Under the pieces are notes generated by a model. That model did no database searches, was not told the origin of the DNA, and saw nothing but the letters and a program-made list of their open reading frames with translations. Source: an uncultured Collinsella sp. (GTDB taxonomy: Bacteria > Actinomycetota > Coriobacteriia > Coriobacteriales > Coriobacteriaceae). From it: a stretch of DNA of 64,000 nt. The translations under genes were made by a program, and so were the position numbers. Shown in pieces: positions 25,597-34,482 of the stretch. The stretch is taken from assembly GCA_900757495.1 (NCBI GenBank), contig CAAENX010000014.1, positions 62,001 through 126,000 of the forward strand, in the 5' to 3' direction. Within the stretch, counting starts at the first letter, position 1, and every line of letters begins with the position of its first letter.

Positions 25597-26379
25597 ATGG
25601 CCGAACCCACGCTTTTGCCCGAGCGGCTTCAGTACCGCCCGACCAAGATCGAGCTCGATGAGAGCATCGAGAAGGCCAAGGCGACCCTTCTTAAGAAGAT
25701 CAAGCGCTCGGTGTACGTCTACCGTGTTGACTGCGGCGGCTGCAACGGCTGCGAGATCGAGATCTTCGGTTCCATCACGCCCGTCTTCGACGTCGAGCGT
25801 TTTGGCATCAAGGTCGTGCCCTCGCCCCGTCATGCCGATGTGCTGCTGTACACCGGCGCCGTGACGCGCGCCATGCGCATGCCGGCGCTGCGCGCCTTTG
25901 AGGCCGCACCCGATCCCAAGATCGTGGTGTCCTATGGCGCGTGCGGCTGCACCGGCGGCATCTTCTACGACAACTACTGCGTCTGGGGCGGCACGGACAA
26001 GATTCTGCCGGTCGATGTCTACATCCCCGGCTGCCCGCCCAGCCCCGCGCAGACCGTCTACGGCTTTGCCATGGCACTTGGCCTGCTGGACCAAAAGCTC
26101 CATGCCGAGACCACGGTGGAGGCTGCCGGCGAGCAGGCCGACATCTTGCACCCCGGCGTGCCGTACAAGCTGCGCGTTGCCATCGAGCGCGAGGCTCGCG
26201 CCATGAGCGGCTACCGTTACGGCCGCGATCTCGCCAACGAGTTTATGGATACGCTCGAGGGCGCGCCCAAGGGCGATATCCGCGGTGCCATGGCGCTGCT
26301 CATTGACAAGCAGGACGATCCGCGCCGCGTTGAGGTCTACTCAGCGCTGCAGGATCTGGTGCTGGCCGGAGGTCGCTAG
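25597..26379 (+). CDS. hyfI: [NiFe]-hydrogenase small subunit (HycG/HyfI)
   Basis: A 260-residue NuoB-like subunit carrying the proximal [4Fe-4S] cluster: CGGCNGCE (C46, C49, C52), GACGCTGG and the late PGCPPSP. It passes electrons to the nickel-iron centre of the large subunit. It has no Tat signal, consistent with a cytoplasmic-facing group 4 enzyme. It sits 2 bases after hyfH; its stop codon directly abuts the next ATG. Confidence 0.93.
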   Translation: MAEPTLLPERLQYRPTKIELDESIEKAKATLLKKIKRSVYVYRVDCGGCNGCEIEIFGSITPVFDVERFGIKVVPSPRHADVLLYTGAVTRAMRMPALRAFEAAPDPKIVVSYGACGCTGGIFYDNYCVWGGTDKILPVDVYIPGCPPSPAQTVYGFAMALGLLDQKLHAETTVEAAGEQADILHPGVPYKLRVAIEREARAMSGYRYGRDLANEFMDTLEGAPKGDIRGAMALLIDKQDDPRRVEVYSALQDLVLAGGR

Positions 26380-26961
26380 ATGGAGCTCACGGACCGCTCT
26401 GGTTACTTTGCGGGCCCCGGCATGCTCGGCGGCTCCTTTGGCGATGCCTCGCGCGCAAGCGACGAGGCTGCCGAGGGCGTCGCCGACCCCTGCCTGGGCC
26501 ATGCGCCCGACCAGGTGGTCTTCTATGAGCTCACGCGTAAGTTTGTGGAGACCGAGGAAGACGTTCCCCAGGAGGCCTGCGACGTGCTGTACTACACGCT
26601 CGTCGTGGGCCACCACACCGGCGTGCTCGACTGCTTTGAGCCGCGCCTGTCGGTGCCGGTGGATGTCTTCTATTCGCTCGTCGACGCGCTGCCGGAGGGG
26701 GAGGCCAAGACCAAGTTCGAGGCCATCCGCTCCTTTGGCGAGTGCCAGCTCGACAAGGCGGCGGTGCCGTCGCTGCTCGAAGCCTGCGATGCGCTGCTCG
26801 ACGAGCGCGGTTTTCGCGGTTCTGCCAAGGCCGGCATCTCGGTGTTCGACGACGACTTTGGCCTGCATGCCCAGCAGGTCGCGTTCTTAATGAAGTTCCG
26901 CGATTTGGTGGAGCGCGTGCGCGATGTGTCGGGCGTGTATCTGACGGGAAGGTTGCAGTAA
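26380..26961 (+). CDS. hyfJ: HycH/HyfJ-like formate hydrogenlyase assembly protein
   Basis: A 193-residue soluble protein. The segment VFYELTRKFVETEEDVPQEACDVLYYTLVVGHHTGVLDCF is typical of HycH/HyfJ, chaperone-like proteins needed for hydrogenase 3 or 4 maturation. The N-terminal 35 residues are Gly/Ala-rich and less conserved. The stop overlaps the next start (TAATG). The assignment rests mainly on position plus this block; the biochemical role of the family is poorly defined. Confidence 0.8.
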   Translation: MELTDRSGYFAGPGMLGGSFGDASRASDEAAEGVADPCLGHAPDQVVFYELTRKFVETEEDVPQEACDVLYYTLVVGHHTGVLDCFEPRLSVPVDVFYSLVDALPEGEAKTKFEAIRSFGECQLDKAAVPSLLEACDALLDERGFRGSAKAGISVFDDDFGLHAQQVAFLMKFRDLVERVRDVSGVYLTGRLQ

Positions 26962-27464
26962 TGGGTCGCGTTGTGGATGGACGCGTGAACGGCGCCCCGT
27001 TTGCGGGTATCGTGCTCACGGCGGGAAGCGTGCTGCGTGCCGACGATGCCGCCGGCCCCGTGCTCTCCAAAAAGATGGAAGACGCACCCATCGCCGGTTG
27101 GTACACCATCGACGGCGGCCAAACGCCCGAGGACGACATCATCGAGGTCAAGCGCGAGCGTCCGCCGCGTCTGGTCTTGGTCGATGCTGCCGACATGGCG
27201 CTGCCCGTCGGGTCCATCCGCTTGCTCGACAAGCGCGATGTGGCCCGCAAGTCGATGTTCACCACGCATTCGCTTCCCTTGTCGATTCTGATCGAAGAGA
27301 TTGAGCAATCGTGTGATGATATCGTCTTCGTTGGAATTCAGCCGGGCGACACGGAGTTCTACAACCCCATGTCCCCGGAAGTCTTTGACGCCGTCGACGC
27401 CGTGTACGACGCCGTGGCCGCCAACGACTTTTCCCACTTTGTCCGCTTGGGGCAAGAGCAATAG
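26961..27464 (+). CDS. hycI: Hydrogenase maturation protease
   Basis: A 167-residue member of the HycI/HybD protease family. The N-terminal VLTAGSVLRADDAAGPVLSKKM corresponds to the usual GxGNxLxxDDGxG block, with D36 or D37 as nickel-sensing acids; VLVDAADM supplies the second acid and THSLPLSILIEEI the conserved His region. It should remove the 44-residue tail of the large subunit after nickel insertion. Start and upstream stop overlap by one base. Confidence 0.88.
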   Translation: MGRVVDGRVNGAPFAGIVLTAGSVLRADDAAGPVLSKKMEDAPIAGWYTIDGGQTPEDDIIEVKRERPPRLVLVDAADMALPVGSIRLLDKRDVARKSMFTTHSLPLSILIEEIEQSCDDIVFVGIQPGDTEFYNPMSPEVFDAVDAVYDAVAANDFSHFVRLGQEQ

Positions 27465-27503
27465 GAGCGCTTGTCCCTGCTGATTAGGAAAGAAGTGATT
27501 GAC

Positions 27504-28343
27504 ATGGCAGATTCCAAGGCAGAATATCCCGCCCCCGATTGCCTGGCACCCGCCGCGATCGAGGCCAAGACCGAGGCCGCCGGCGTGACTAAGGCCAACC
27601 TGCCGGTCGCAAAGGCCTTTCTGTTGGCAATGTTCGCCGGTGCGTTCATCGCCTTCGGCGGCCTGTTCTTTACCGTGTTCTTGAGCGATAGCACGCTGGG
27701 CTGGGGCGCCCAGCGCGTCGTGGGCGGCCTGTGCTTTTGCCTGGGCCTGGTGCTCGTGCTGGTGTGCGGCGCCGAGCTGTTCACCGGTAATTCGCTTATG
27801 GTCTGCGCGCTCAAGAGCAAAAAGATCACCCTGGTCCAGATGCTCAAGGCTTGGGTCGTCGTGTGGCTTGGTAACTTTGCTGGTGCCCTGTTCATCGTCT
27901 TTTTGGTGTACATGGCCGGCATTTACAAGCTCAACGGCGAGGCGGTCGCCAATTCCATGGTGAGCGTCGCCGCCGGCAAGGTGACGGTCGACTGGGTGAC
28001 GATCTTCTTCCGCGGCATCCTGTGCAATATCTTTGTGTGCCTGGCCGTGTGGATCGGTACCGCCGGCAAGACCGTGGTCGATAAGGTCGTGGGCATTCTG
28101 CTGCCCATCGCCGCCTTTGTGGCCTGCGGTTTTGAGCACTGCGTTGCCAACATGTACTTTTTGCCCATGGGTGCCGTGATGCACGCGTGCGGCTATGGTG
28201 CCGACGTCGCCGGCGCCGATGCGCTCAACGCCGCGGGCATTGCGTTTAACCTGTCCGCCGCCACGCTGGGCAACATCGTGGGCGGTGCGGTTCTGGTCGC
28301 GCTCGGCTACTGGTTTATCTACGCCAAGAAGTCCGAGGCGTAA
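27504..28343 (+). CDS. focA: Formate channel of the FNT family
   Basis: A 279-residue membrane protein with six hydrophobic segments. FNT blocks include AMFAGAFIAFGGLFFTVFL, CGAELFTGNSLMVCAL, WLGNFAGALFIVFLVYM, RGILCNIFVCLAVWIG and GFEHCVANMYFLPMG with the central His of the pore (H140 region). It takes formate in or out, feeding the formate hydrogenlyase, as focB does in E. coli hyf. The ATG at 27504 follows AGGAAAGAAGTGATTGAC. A strong terminator closes the operon. Confidence 0.93.
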   Translation: MADSKAEYPAPDCLAPAAIEAKTEAAGVTKANLPVAKAFLLAMFAGAFIAFGGLFFTVFLSDSTLGWGAQRVVGGLCFCLGLVLVLVCGAELFTGNSLMVCALKSKKITLVQMLKAWVVVWLGNFAGALFIVFLVYMAGIYKLNGEAVANSMVSVAAGKVTVDWVTIFFRGILCNIFVCLAVWIGTAGKTVVDKVVGILLPIAAFVACGFEHCVANMYFLPMGAVMHACGYGADVAGADALNAAGIAFNLSAATLGNIVGGAVLVALGYWFIYAKKSEA

Positions 28344-28365
28344 GGTACCGTCTGTTTGACGTTGG

Positions 28366-28401
28366 GCCTCCCGCGGGGCGTTGCCGTGCGGGAGGCTTTT
28401 T
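28366..28401 (+). terminator. Intrinsic terminator of the formate hydrogenlyase operon
   Basis: GCCTCCCGC (28366-28374) pairs perfectly with GCGGGAGGC (28388-28396), followed by TTTTT. Confidence 0.9.
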
Positions 28402-28465
28402 GGGCCTGGGGCTCGTTGCCGGGCTGTTGACCTGTTGTGTTTGGCTGGTGAAAGGGGTAATCGAG

Positions 28466-30583
28466 ATGGCATCTGCTGTGGAGCGTAACGGTCGCGCCGT
28501 GGTGACCACATGCGGGGGATGCTATGCCGATTGCGCCTTTGCGGCACGCGTCGAGGATGGGCGTGTGGTGGCCGAGTTGCCGGTGCCGGGGCATCCGTGC
28601 GCGGCGCGTGCCCTGTGCGCCCGCGGTCGGCATCGCCTGTCTATGCCGTTTGACGAGCGCGACCGGATTTTGCATCCCATGCGCCGACGAGCTGATGGCT
28701 CGGGGTTCGATGCGATTTCGTGGGACGAGGCGTTCGCGCAGATCGCAGCGCGCCTTTTGGGGATTGTTGACGGGCATGGTCCGCGTGCGCTGGGCATGAC
28801 GCTCGGCGTGCCCTCGTTTGACCGCTACTGGGCGTATTGTTTTATGCGTGCGCTGGGCTCGCCCAACGTATACGGTGCCGACGGTGCCTGCGAGGTAAGC
28901 CGACTTACCGGTTGGGAGCACAGCCTGGGCTACAGCCCCGCCTCCGACCTGGCGCATACCGATTGCATCATGTATTTGGGGCGTTCCATCGTCGATTCGT
29001 CGACGATGGGGGCCGTTGATGCGCTCAACGATGCCCGTCGCCGTGGGGCGAAGATCATCGTGGTCGACCCCCGGCGCAGTGGCTCGGCCGCGCTTGCCGA
29101 CCGCTGGCTGCGCGTGCGCCCGGGCTGCGACCTGGCCTTGCTGCTGGGCATTGCGCATGTGCTCATTGCCGAGGACTTGTACGACCGCGAGTTTGTTGCC
29201 CGCTATACCTCGGGTTTTGACGAGCTGGCGCAGGCGGCTGCTGTTTGGACGCCTGAGTGGGCCGAGTCGATGTGCGACGTGCCGGCCGCAGAGATTGTCG
29301 CCACGGCGCGCGATCTGGCTGCTGCCGCGCCTGCCGCCGTGGTGGATGCGGGCTTTCATGGTGGCATCGGTATCGCGTATGCCAATAGCACCCAGACCGC
29401 GCGCGCTATCTGCTTGGTCGATGTGCTGCTGGGCTGCATCGGACACGCGGGCGGCGCGCTCAATCCGCCCACGCCGCTTGTGTTGGGCGACCTCGATCCC
29501 GCGCGCTTTGCGACGCCGCCGGTGCCTCGCGGGCCCAAGTTGGGGTCCGAGCGCTATCCACTGGTCGATCCGGCGCGCGGCCTGTGCACGACCATCGGTC
29601 AGTCGATTCTTGCCGGCGATTTGCGTGGGCTCATCGTCTATGCCAGTAACCCCGGTGTGGGCTATGGCAATGCGCAGGCTTGGTTGAGTATTTTGCAGCA
29701 GCTCGACTTGCTCGTGACGATTGATATTCGCTGGTCCGAGACGGCGCGTGCTTCCGACTTTCTGCTGCCCGACGTGACGTATCTGGAGGCCGACCGCGGC
29801 GTGGGAACGGTGATAGGCTCCAACGATGCGCGTGTGTTCTACCGCAACGCCGTGCTGCCCGTGCTGCATGACGACACGCGTCCCGGTCGGGAGATCTTTG
29901 CCGGTCTGGCGCAGGCCTGCGGCGTGGGTGAGTACTTTCGGTTTACGTCCGACAATCTGGCGGCTGCCCAGGTGGCGCCGTTTGGGATTGATCTGGACGA
30001 GCTCAAGGAGCGCGGCTGGGCCGATACAGGTGTTGCGTTGCCGTCGCGTACGGGCGAGCCGGCGATTCCCTTGGACGGCGGCAAAATTGCGCTGGTAAGT
30101 GACGTGTGGGAGCGTGCCGGTTTGGGTCGCGTGCCCAACTGGATCGCGCCCATGGTGGAGCCCGGCCCGGGGATGTTTCGCCTCATTAGCGGCAACCGTC
30201 CCTTTGAGTCGCATACCTCGCGAAGGATTGCGGCCCAAGGTGCCGCCGAGGCTGGATCGGACCTGGATGCCGTGCAGATGAATGCCGATGTCGCCGCTCG
30301 CATGGGTATCGCTGATGGCGAGGTCGTCGAGCTTGTGAGCGATATGGGCCGCGATCGCGTACGCGTGGAGACGACGCCCTATCTGCATCCGGCGTGCATC
30401 TTCACGTCGGCCGCTCCCGGCGGGCGTTCGTTTGGCGCCGATGCCGGTGGCGCTCAAGTCTTGGGCGTGGGCCCGCTCGACCATACGCCGTTGCGTTGGG
30501 ACCCGTTGACGGGCGCCGCGCTCACCCAGGAAAACGCCGTTCGCGTGGAAAAGATCGCGGCGCGCGAGGATAATAGCGGATGA
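28466..30583 (+). CDS. Molybdopterin oxidoreductase of the DMSO-reductase family, Cys-type, unknown substrate
   Basis: A 705-residue bis-MGD enzyme. The N-terminal cluster motif is C16-x2-C19-x3-C23-x27-C51. The residue at the position of FdhF Sec140 is a cysteine (C142, GADGACEVSR), so this is a non-seleno relative. Blocks such as KIIVVDPRRSGSA, YASNPGVGYGNAQ, SETARASDFLLPDVTYLEADRG and the C-terminal MRLISGNRPFESHT region fit the family. It lacks a Tat signal and has no membrane or ferredoxin partner next to it, which leaves the electron partner open; thiosulfate, polysulfide or formate-type chemistry are possible. The ATG at 28466 follows GAAAGGGG. The gene stands between the hydrogenlyase operon and selA. 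Confidence 0.85.
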   Translation: MASAVERNGRAVVTTCGGCYADCAFAARVEDGRVVAELPVPGHPCAARALCARGRHRLSMPFDERDRILHPMRRRADGSGFDAISWDEAFAQIAARLLGIVDGHGPRALGMTLGVPSFDRYWAYCFMRALGSPNVYGADGACEVSRLTGWEHSLGYSPASDLAHTDCIMYLGRSIVDSSTMGAVDALNDARRRGAKIIVVDPRRSGSAALADRWLRVRPGCDLALLLGIAHVLIAEDLYDREFVARYTSGFDELAQAAAVWTPEWAESMCDVPAAEIVATARDLAAAAPAAVVDAGFHGGIGIAYANSTQTARAICLVDVLLGCIGHAGGALNPPTPLVLGDLDPARFATPPVPRGPKLGSERYPLVDPARGLCTTIGQSILAGDLRGLIVYASNPGVGYGNAQAWLSILQQLDLLVTIDIRWSETARASDFLLPDVTYLEADRGVGTVIGSNDARVFYRNAVLPVLHDDTRPGREIFAGLAQACGVGEYFRFTSDNLAAAQVAPFGIDLDELKERGWADTGVALPSRTGEPAIPLDGGKIALVSDVWERAGLGRVPNWIAPMVEPGPGMFRLISGNRPFESHTSRRIAAQGAAEAGSDLDAVQMNADVAARMGIADGEVVELVSDMGRDRVRVETTPYLHPACIFTSAAPGGRSFGADAGGAQVLGVGPLDHTPLRWDPLTGAALTQENAVRVEKIAAREDNSG

Positions 30584-30589
30584 TTGACT

Positions 30590-30635
30590 CAGCCGATCGA
30601 ATTGGCTGATAGTTTGACGTTCGAACGATTGATTC
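30590..30635 (+). promoter_or_regulatory. Control region before selA
   Basis: TCAGCC and GGCTGA form a 6 bp stem around 30590-30610 with no U tract, followed by TTGACG and a TTCGAA palindrome. A promoter or operator is plausible; the assignment is weak. Confidence 0.3.
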
Positions 30636-30659
30636 ACCTTTGGTTTTGAAAGGCCGCAC

Positions 30660-32117
30660 ATGAGCGATAGCCAGAACATGTCCGATGAGGTACGCGCCCG
30701 CCTGCGCGCCATTCCCTCCGTCAACGAGCTGCTTGCCGAGTGGCCGGTAGTGAAGGCGGCGGGGGAGACTTGCGACGCGGTGGTGCATGCCGCCGTCACG
30801 GCCGAGCTCGACGAGGAGCGCGCCGCCATTCGCGCCGGTGCCGCCCCGCGCTCCAAGCGCGAGCTGGCCTCGGCCATCGAGTGGCGTGCACATCGCTCCG
30901 CGCTGCCGAGCCTGCGCCCCGCCGTCAACGCCACGGGTGTGGTCATCCATACCAACTTGGGTCGCGCCCCGCTCGCGGAGTCGGCGGCAAAGGCCGTGGC
31001 CGAGGTCGCACGTGGGTACAGCACGCTCGAGTACAGCGTGGACACCTGCTCGCGTGGGTCGCGCAAGGAACATGCCGCGCAGCTGATCCGCTCGCTTACC
31101 GGTGCCGAGGATGCGCTGGTCGTTAACAATAACGCGGCCGCCGTGCTGCTGGTGCTGGCGACCCATGCCGCAGGCAAGGAGGTCATCGTCAGCCGCGGCG
31201 AGCTTGTCGAGATCGGCGGCAGCTTCCGCATCCCCGATGTCATGGCGGCTTCGGGCGCCAAACTCGTCGAGGTCGGCGCCACCAACCGCACGCATTTGAG
31301 CGACTACGAGAGCGCCATCACGCCCGATACGGCGATGATCCTCAAGGTCCATCCTTCCAACTATCGCATCGAGGGTTTCCACGAGGAGGTAGGTTCTCGG
31401 GAACTTGCGGCGCTTGCTCACAAGCATGGCCTGTTGTTCTACGAGGACCAGGGATCGGGCGCGCTGTTGCCCGATGACATCCTGGTGCGCGGCGGTGAGG
31501 AGCCCACGCCGGCTTCGGTCGCGGCGGGGCTCGATATCGTGTCGTGCTCGGGCGATAAGCTGCTGGGCGCCGCGCAGGCAGGCATTATCATGGGCCGTCG
31601 CGATCTGGTCCAGGCCTGCGGGTCGCATCCGCTTATGCGTGCCCTGCGTCCGGGCAAGTTGGCGCTCACGGCGCTCGAGGCCACACTGCGCATCTACATG
31701 GACGGGGCGGATGTGGCCCATCGTGATGTCCCGGTGCTCAGCATGCTCACGCTTCCGCAGGCTCATCTGGAGCGTCGTGCTTGCAAGCTGCGCGATCGTA
31801 TGGTCGCCGGGCTCGATAAGGCCGGTTGCCCGTGTGCCGTCCAGGTGGAGATCGTCGAGGAATCGTCGACCCCCGGCGGTGGCTCGCTGCCTACCGTCGA
31901 GCTGCCCACGATGTGCGTGGCCGTCTGCCCGGTCGACGGGCGCCTGTCCGTCGACGCGCTCAAGCGCTTGCTCGTCCAAGACTTCGATACGCCGGTCGTC
32001 ACGCGCGCCTCGCACGATCGTATCCTGTTTGATGTGCGCACGCTTGTGGGCGACCGCGATATCGAGACGGCGGCATCGACGCTCGTCGCGTGCGTTGAGA
32101 AGGCGGTTGCACGATGA
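30660..32117 (+). CDS. selA: L-seryl-tRNA(Sec) selenium transferase
   Basis: A 485-residue PLP enzyme that converts Ser-tRNA(Sec) to Sec-tRNA(Sec) with selenophosphate. Family blocks are NATGVVIHTNLGRAPLAESA, YSTLEYSVDTCSRGSR, VVNNNAAAVLLVL and the PLP site SCSGDKLLGAAQAG with the lysine at about residue 300. The length is typical. The ATG at 30660 follows TTTTGAAAGGCCGCAC. The stop overlaps the selB start by four bases, and tRNA-Sec lies beyond selB, giving a full selA-selB-selC block. Confidence 0.96.
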   Translation: MSDSQNMSDEVRARLRAIPSVNELLAEWPVVKAAGETCDAVVHAAVTAELDEERAAIRAGAAPRSKRELASAIEWRAHRSALPSLRPAVNATGVVIHTNLGRAPLAESAAKAVAEVARGYSTLEYSVDTCSRGSRKEHAAQLIRSLTGAEDALVVNNNAAAVLLVLATHAAGKEVIVSRGELVEIGGSFRIPDVMAASGAKLVEVGATNRTHLSDYESAITPDTAMILKVHPSNYRIEGFHEEVGSRELAALAHKHGLLFYEDQGSGALLPDDILVRGGEEPTPASVAAGLDIVSCSGDKLLGAAQAGIIMGRRDLVQACGSHPLMRALRPGKLALTALEATLRIYMDGADVAHRDVPVLSMLTLPQAHLERRACKLRDRMVAGLDKAGCPCAVQVEIVEESSTPGGGSLPTVELPTMCVAVCPVDGRLSVDALKRLLVQDFDTPVVTRASHDRILFDVRTLVGDRDIETAASTLVACVEKAVAR

Positions 32118-34081
32118 GTGAGGTTCAAGCGCTGGTGGAGTGTCCCGTTATCGTTGGCACGGCGGGCCACGTCGACCACGGTAAGTCGGCGCTGATCGAG
32201 GCACTGACCGGCAAGAATCCCGATCGTCTGGAAGTTGAGCGCCGTCGCGGTATGACCGTGGAGCTGGGCTTTGGCGAGCTGGCGCTGCCGAGTGGCAAGA
32301 TCGTGGGCCTGGTCGACGTGCCGGGCCACGCGCATTACTTGCGCGCCATGGTGCAGGGTGCCACGGGTATCGACGTGGCCGTGCTGGTGGTTTCGGCCTT
32401 CGAGGGCGTGATGCCGCAGACACGCGAGCACGTGCATGTGCTGGAGCTGCTGGGCGTCACACACATGGTGGTCGCGATGACGATGTGCGACCTGGCCGAT
32501 AGCGAAATGATTGAGCTGGCCGAACTCGACGTGGACGATTTTCTTTCGGATACCGTGTTTGCGGACGCGCCGATCGTGCCTGTGTCGTCCAAGACCGGCG
32601 CGGGAATCGATGACCTGCTGGCTGCGCTCGACGAGCAGGTTGCCGCTTGCTGGGATGCCTGCCGTGCCCGTGCCGAGCTCACCGATGCCGCACCACGTCT
32701 GCCCATCGACCGCTGCTTTACGATCAAGGGCGCCGGTACCGTGGTGACGGGAACGTTGCACGATGCGCCCGTCGCGGTGGGGGATGAGCTCGTCGCGCTG
32801 CCGTCGCGTACGGTCTGTCGCGTGCGCGGGATTCAGGTGCATGGTGATACGCCGCGGGCGTTGCCCGGTCAGCGTGTGGCGCTCAACTTGGTGGGCGATG
32901 CCGTCGCCGCGCTCGATCGCGGTGAGATGCTCGGCGTGGCGGGCCGCTTTGGCCAGACGATGCGCTTTATGATGACGTTTACGTATTTGGGCCGCGAGGG
33001 AGCCAAGCCGCGTGTGCTCGAGTCGGGTGCGCGTGTGCACGTGATGGCGGGTACGGCCGAGGTCGTCGGTCGCATCATGTTCATGGAGGGTGAGGCCCCC
33101 ATGGCGGTGGGCGAGACCCGTATCGTTCAGGTGCGCTTGGAAAACTCGCTGCCGCTACGTGCCGGGGACCATGCCGTGGTGCTGTCCTATTCGCCCGTGA
33201 TGCTTGTTGGCGGCGGGCGCGTGCTGCTTTCGCGCTGCCGTCGCTCGCGCGAACTTACTGAGGGGGAGCGCGTGCTGTACACGGCGCTTGAGGCCGGAGA
33301 TATTGCGGGCGGTGTGGGCGCTTGGCTGGCGTTGCAGACGCTGCCGGTTACGGCGGTTGATGTTGCCGAGGCTTTGGATCTTGGTGTCGGCGAGGTCGAT
33401 GCCGCGCTGCGCGGGTTGGTGGCGCAGGGCTCTGTTCGCAAGCTTGCCGTTGGCGATGCGGACCTCTATGCGGACGCCGTGGTGCTCGACGCCGCGATGG
33501 ATGCACTGGCGGCGACCCTGTCAGCCATGCACACGGCGGCCCCCAAGGAAACGGGCTTTACGCCTGGCGCCGTTGCCCATGCTGCGTGGCCTGCCGCTGA
33601 TGAAGGCGTTGCCGCGGCTCTGATTGCCGAGGGCTGCTCGCGTGGCGTGTGCGCCGCCGAGGGCGCCGAGGTATTCGATCCGCATTCGGCCGCCGCGGCG
33701 GCACGCGTGGTGCGCGAGGCATGCGAGCGGATCGTCGCGCTGCTTGACGAGGCCGGTCTGGATGTGCCGGCGCTTCCTGAGGTGGGCGAACAGCTGCAGC
33801 TCGGCCGCGACACTATGACGCGCGCCCTGCGCGAGCTTTCACTCAACCGCTCCATCGTGAAGGTCGAGCGCGACGTTGCCCTGTCTGCTGCCGCTGAGGC
33901 CCGCGCGCGTGAGCTCGTCGCTTCCGCCATTGCCGACGCTGGTGGCGCTGCCACCACGAGCGCCCTGCGCGAGGCTCTGGGCGTGTCGCGCAAACGCGCC
34001 ATCAGCATCCTTGAGCATCTGGACGCCGTACGCTTCACATCCCTCGACAAAGAAGCCGGCGGCTTGCGCTCCCTACGCTAG
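32114..34081 (+). CDS. selB: Selenocysteine-specific elongation factor
   Basis: A 655-residue GTPase that delivers Sec-tRNA to UGA codons carrying a SECIS. The G domain has GHVDHGKS (residues 18-25), DVPGHAHYL (68-76) and TMCDLAD; domains II and III include FTIKGAGTVVTGTLHD. The C-terminal 270 residues are rich in winged-helix segments (TRALRELSLNRSIVKVERDV, TTSALREALGVSRKRAISILEHLD) that bind the mRNA hairpin. It starts inside the selA stop (ATGA). The two SECIS hairpins in this window are its expected targets. Confidence 0.96.
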   Translation: MSEVQALVECPVIVGTAGHVDHGKSALIEALTGKNPDRLEVERRRGMTVELGFGELALPSGKIVGLVDVPGHAHYLRAMVQGATGIDVAVLVVSAFEGVMPQTREHVHVLELLGVTHMVVAMTMCDLADSEMIELAELDVDDFLSDTVFADAPIVPVSSKTGAGIDDLLAALDEQVAACWDACRARAELTDAAPRLPIDRCFTIKGAGTVVTGTLHDAPVAVGDELVALPSRTVCRVRGIQVHGDTPRALPGQRVALNLVGDAVAALDRGEMLGVAGRFGQTMRFMMTFTYLGREGAKPRVLESGARVHVMAGTAEVVGRIMFMEGEAPMAVGETRIVQVRLENSLPLRAGDHAVVLSYSPVMLVGGGRVLLSRCRRSRELTEGERVLYTALEAGDIAGGVGAWLALQTLPVTAVDVAEALDLGVGEVDAALRGLVAQGSVRKLAVGDADLYADAVVLDAAMDALAATLSAMHTAAPKETGFTPGAVAHAAWPAADEGVAAALIAEGCSRGVCAAEGAEVFDPHSAAAAARVVREACERIVALLDEAGLDVPALPEVGEQLQLGRDTMTRALRELSLNRSIVKVERDVALSAAAEARARELVASAIADAGGAATTSALREALGVSRKRAISILEHLDAVRFTSLDKEAGGLRSLR

Positions 34082-34107
34082 GCCGGTCGCCTGCCCCCGT
34101 CTCCTCA

Positions 34108-34172
34108 GTTGCGGTGAAATAGTTCCTATTTGGAGGCTTTGGCAGCAAATACAGGAACTATTCCACCGCAAC
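34108..34172 (+). repeat. Palindromic repeat P3 (GTTCCT inner arm)
   Basis: Arms at 34108-34127 and 34153-34172 match in 19 of 20 positions. The outer arm is shared with P1 and P2, but the inner arm is GTTCCT in place of CGGACT. It lies between selB and the tRNA-Sec promoter. Confidence 0.8.
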
Positions 34173-34187
34173 TTCTTGTTCGTCTTT

Positions 34188-34218
34188 TTGGGATGGAGCC
34201 GTTTCGGTTTGGTAAAAT
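34188..34218 (+). promoter_or_regulatory. Possible tRNA-Sec promoter
   Basis: TTGGGA (34188-34193), 19 bases, TAAAAT (34213-34218), 12 bases before the tRNA. The spacing is slightly long. Confidence 0.45.
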
Positions 34219-34230
34219 ACCGCCGCACTT

Positions 34231-34327
34231 GGGAACGGATGGGCTCCGGTGGGCTCCGCGGTCCTCAAAACCGTTGCGAGGCGTGCAAAACGTCTTGGAT
34301 GTGTTCGATTCACATACGTTCCCGCCA
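34231..34327 (+). tRNA. selC: tRNA-Sec (TCA)
   Basis: A 97-base gene with encoded CCA. Acceptor GGGAACG pairs with CGTTCCC and the eighth pair is a G-A mismatch; discriminator G. The D-arm is GGGCTCCGGTGGGCTCC, as in other tRNA-Sec genes. The anticodon arm GCGGT-CCTCAAA-ACCGT shows TCA at 34265-34267 (position 33 is C, not T). A long variable arm of about 7 bp (GAGGCGT-GCAAA-ACGTCTT) and an ATGTG-TTCGATT-CACAT T-arm complete it. It lies after selB, where it should. Confidence 0.93.
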
Positions 34328-34336
34328 TACGCTACC

Positions 34337-34391
34337 AGCGCTTTTGTGCTCGCGGTCTTGCTGCGTGCCGCAAAAGCGCTGTTTTGTTTTT
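34337..34391 (+). terminator. Terminator of the tRNA-Sec transcript
   Basis: AGCGCTTTTG (34337-34346) pairs perfectly with CAAAAGCGCT (34371-34380), followed by GTTTTGTTTTT. Confidence 0.8.
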
Positions 34392-34482
34392 GCATGGGTT
34401 TGCCGTGCCGCCCGCTTTATCGGCGACGGTATTTGGCTTCGTGTGTTGGGTTTTGAGCATGCCGATGGGGGTGGTTTGCCGT

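Noticed and set aside
28319..31291. Very long minus-strand open frame (also 38192-41065, 1621-3519, 45035-47191)
   Set aside because: These lie antisense to well-recognised genes and reflect the lack of A/T-rich stop codons in high-GC codon use; their translations show no domain.
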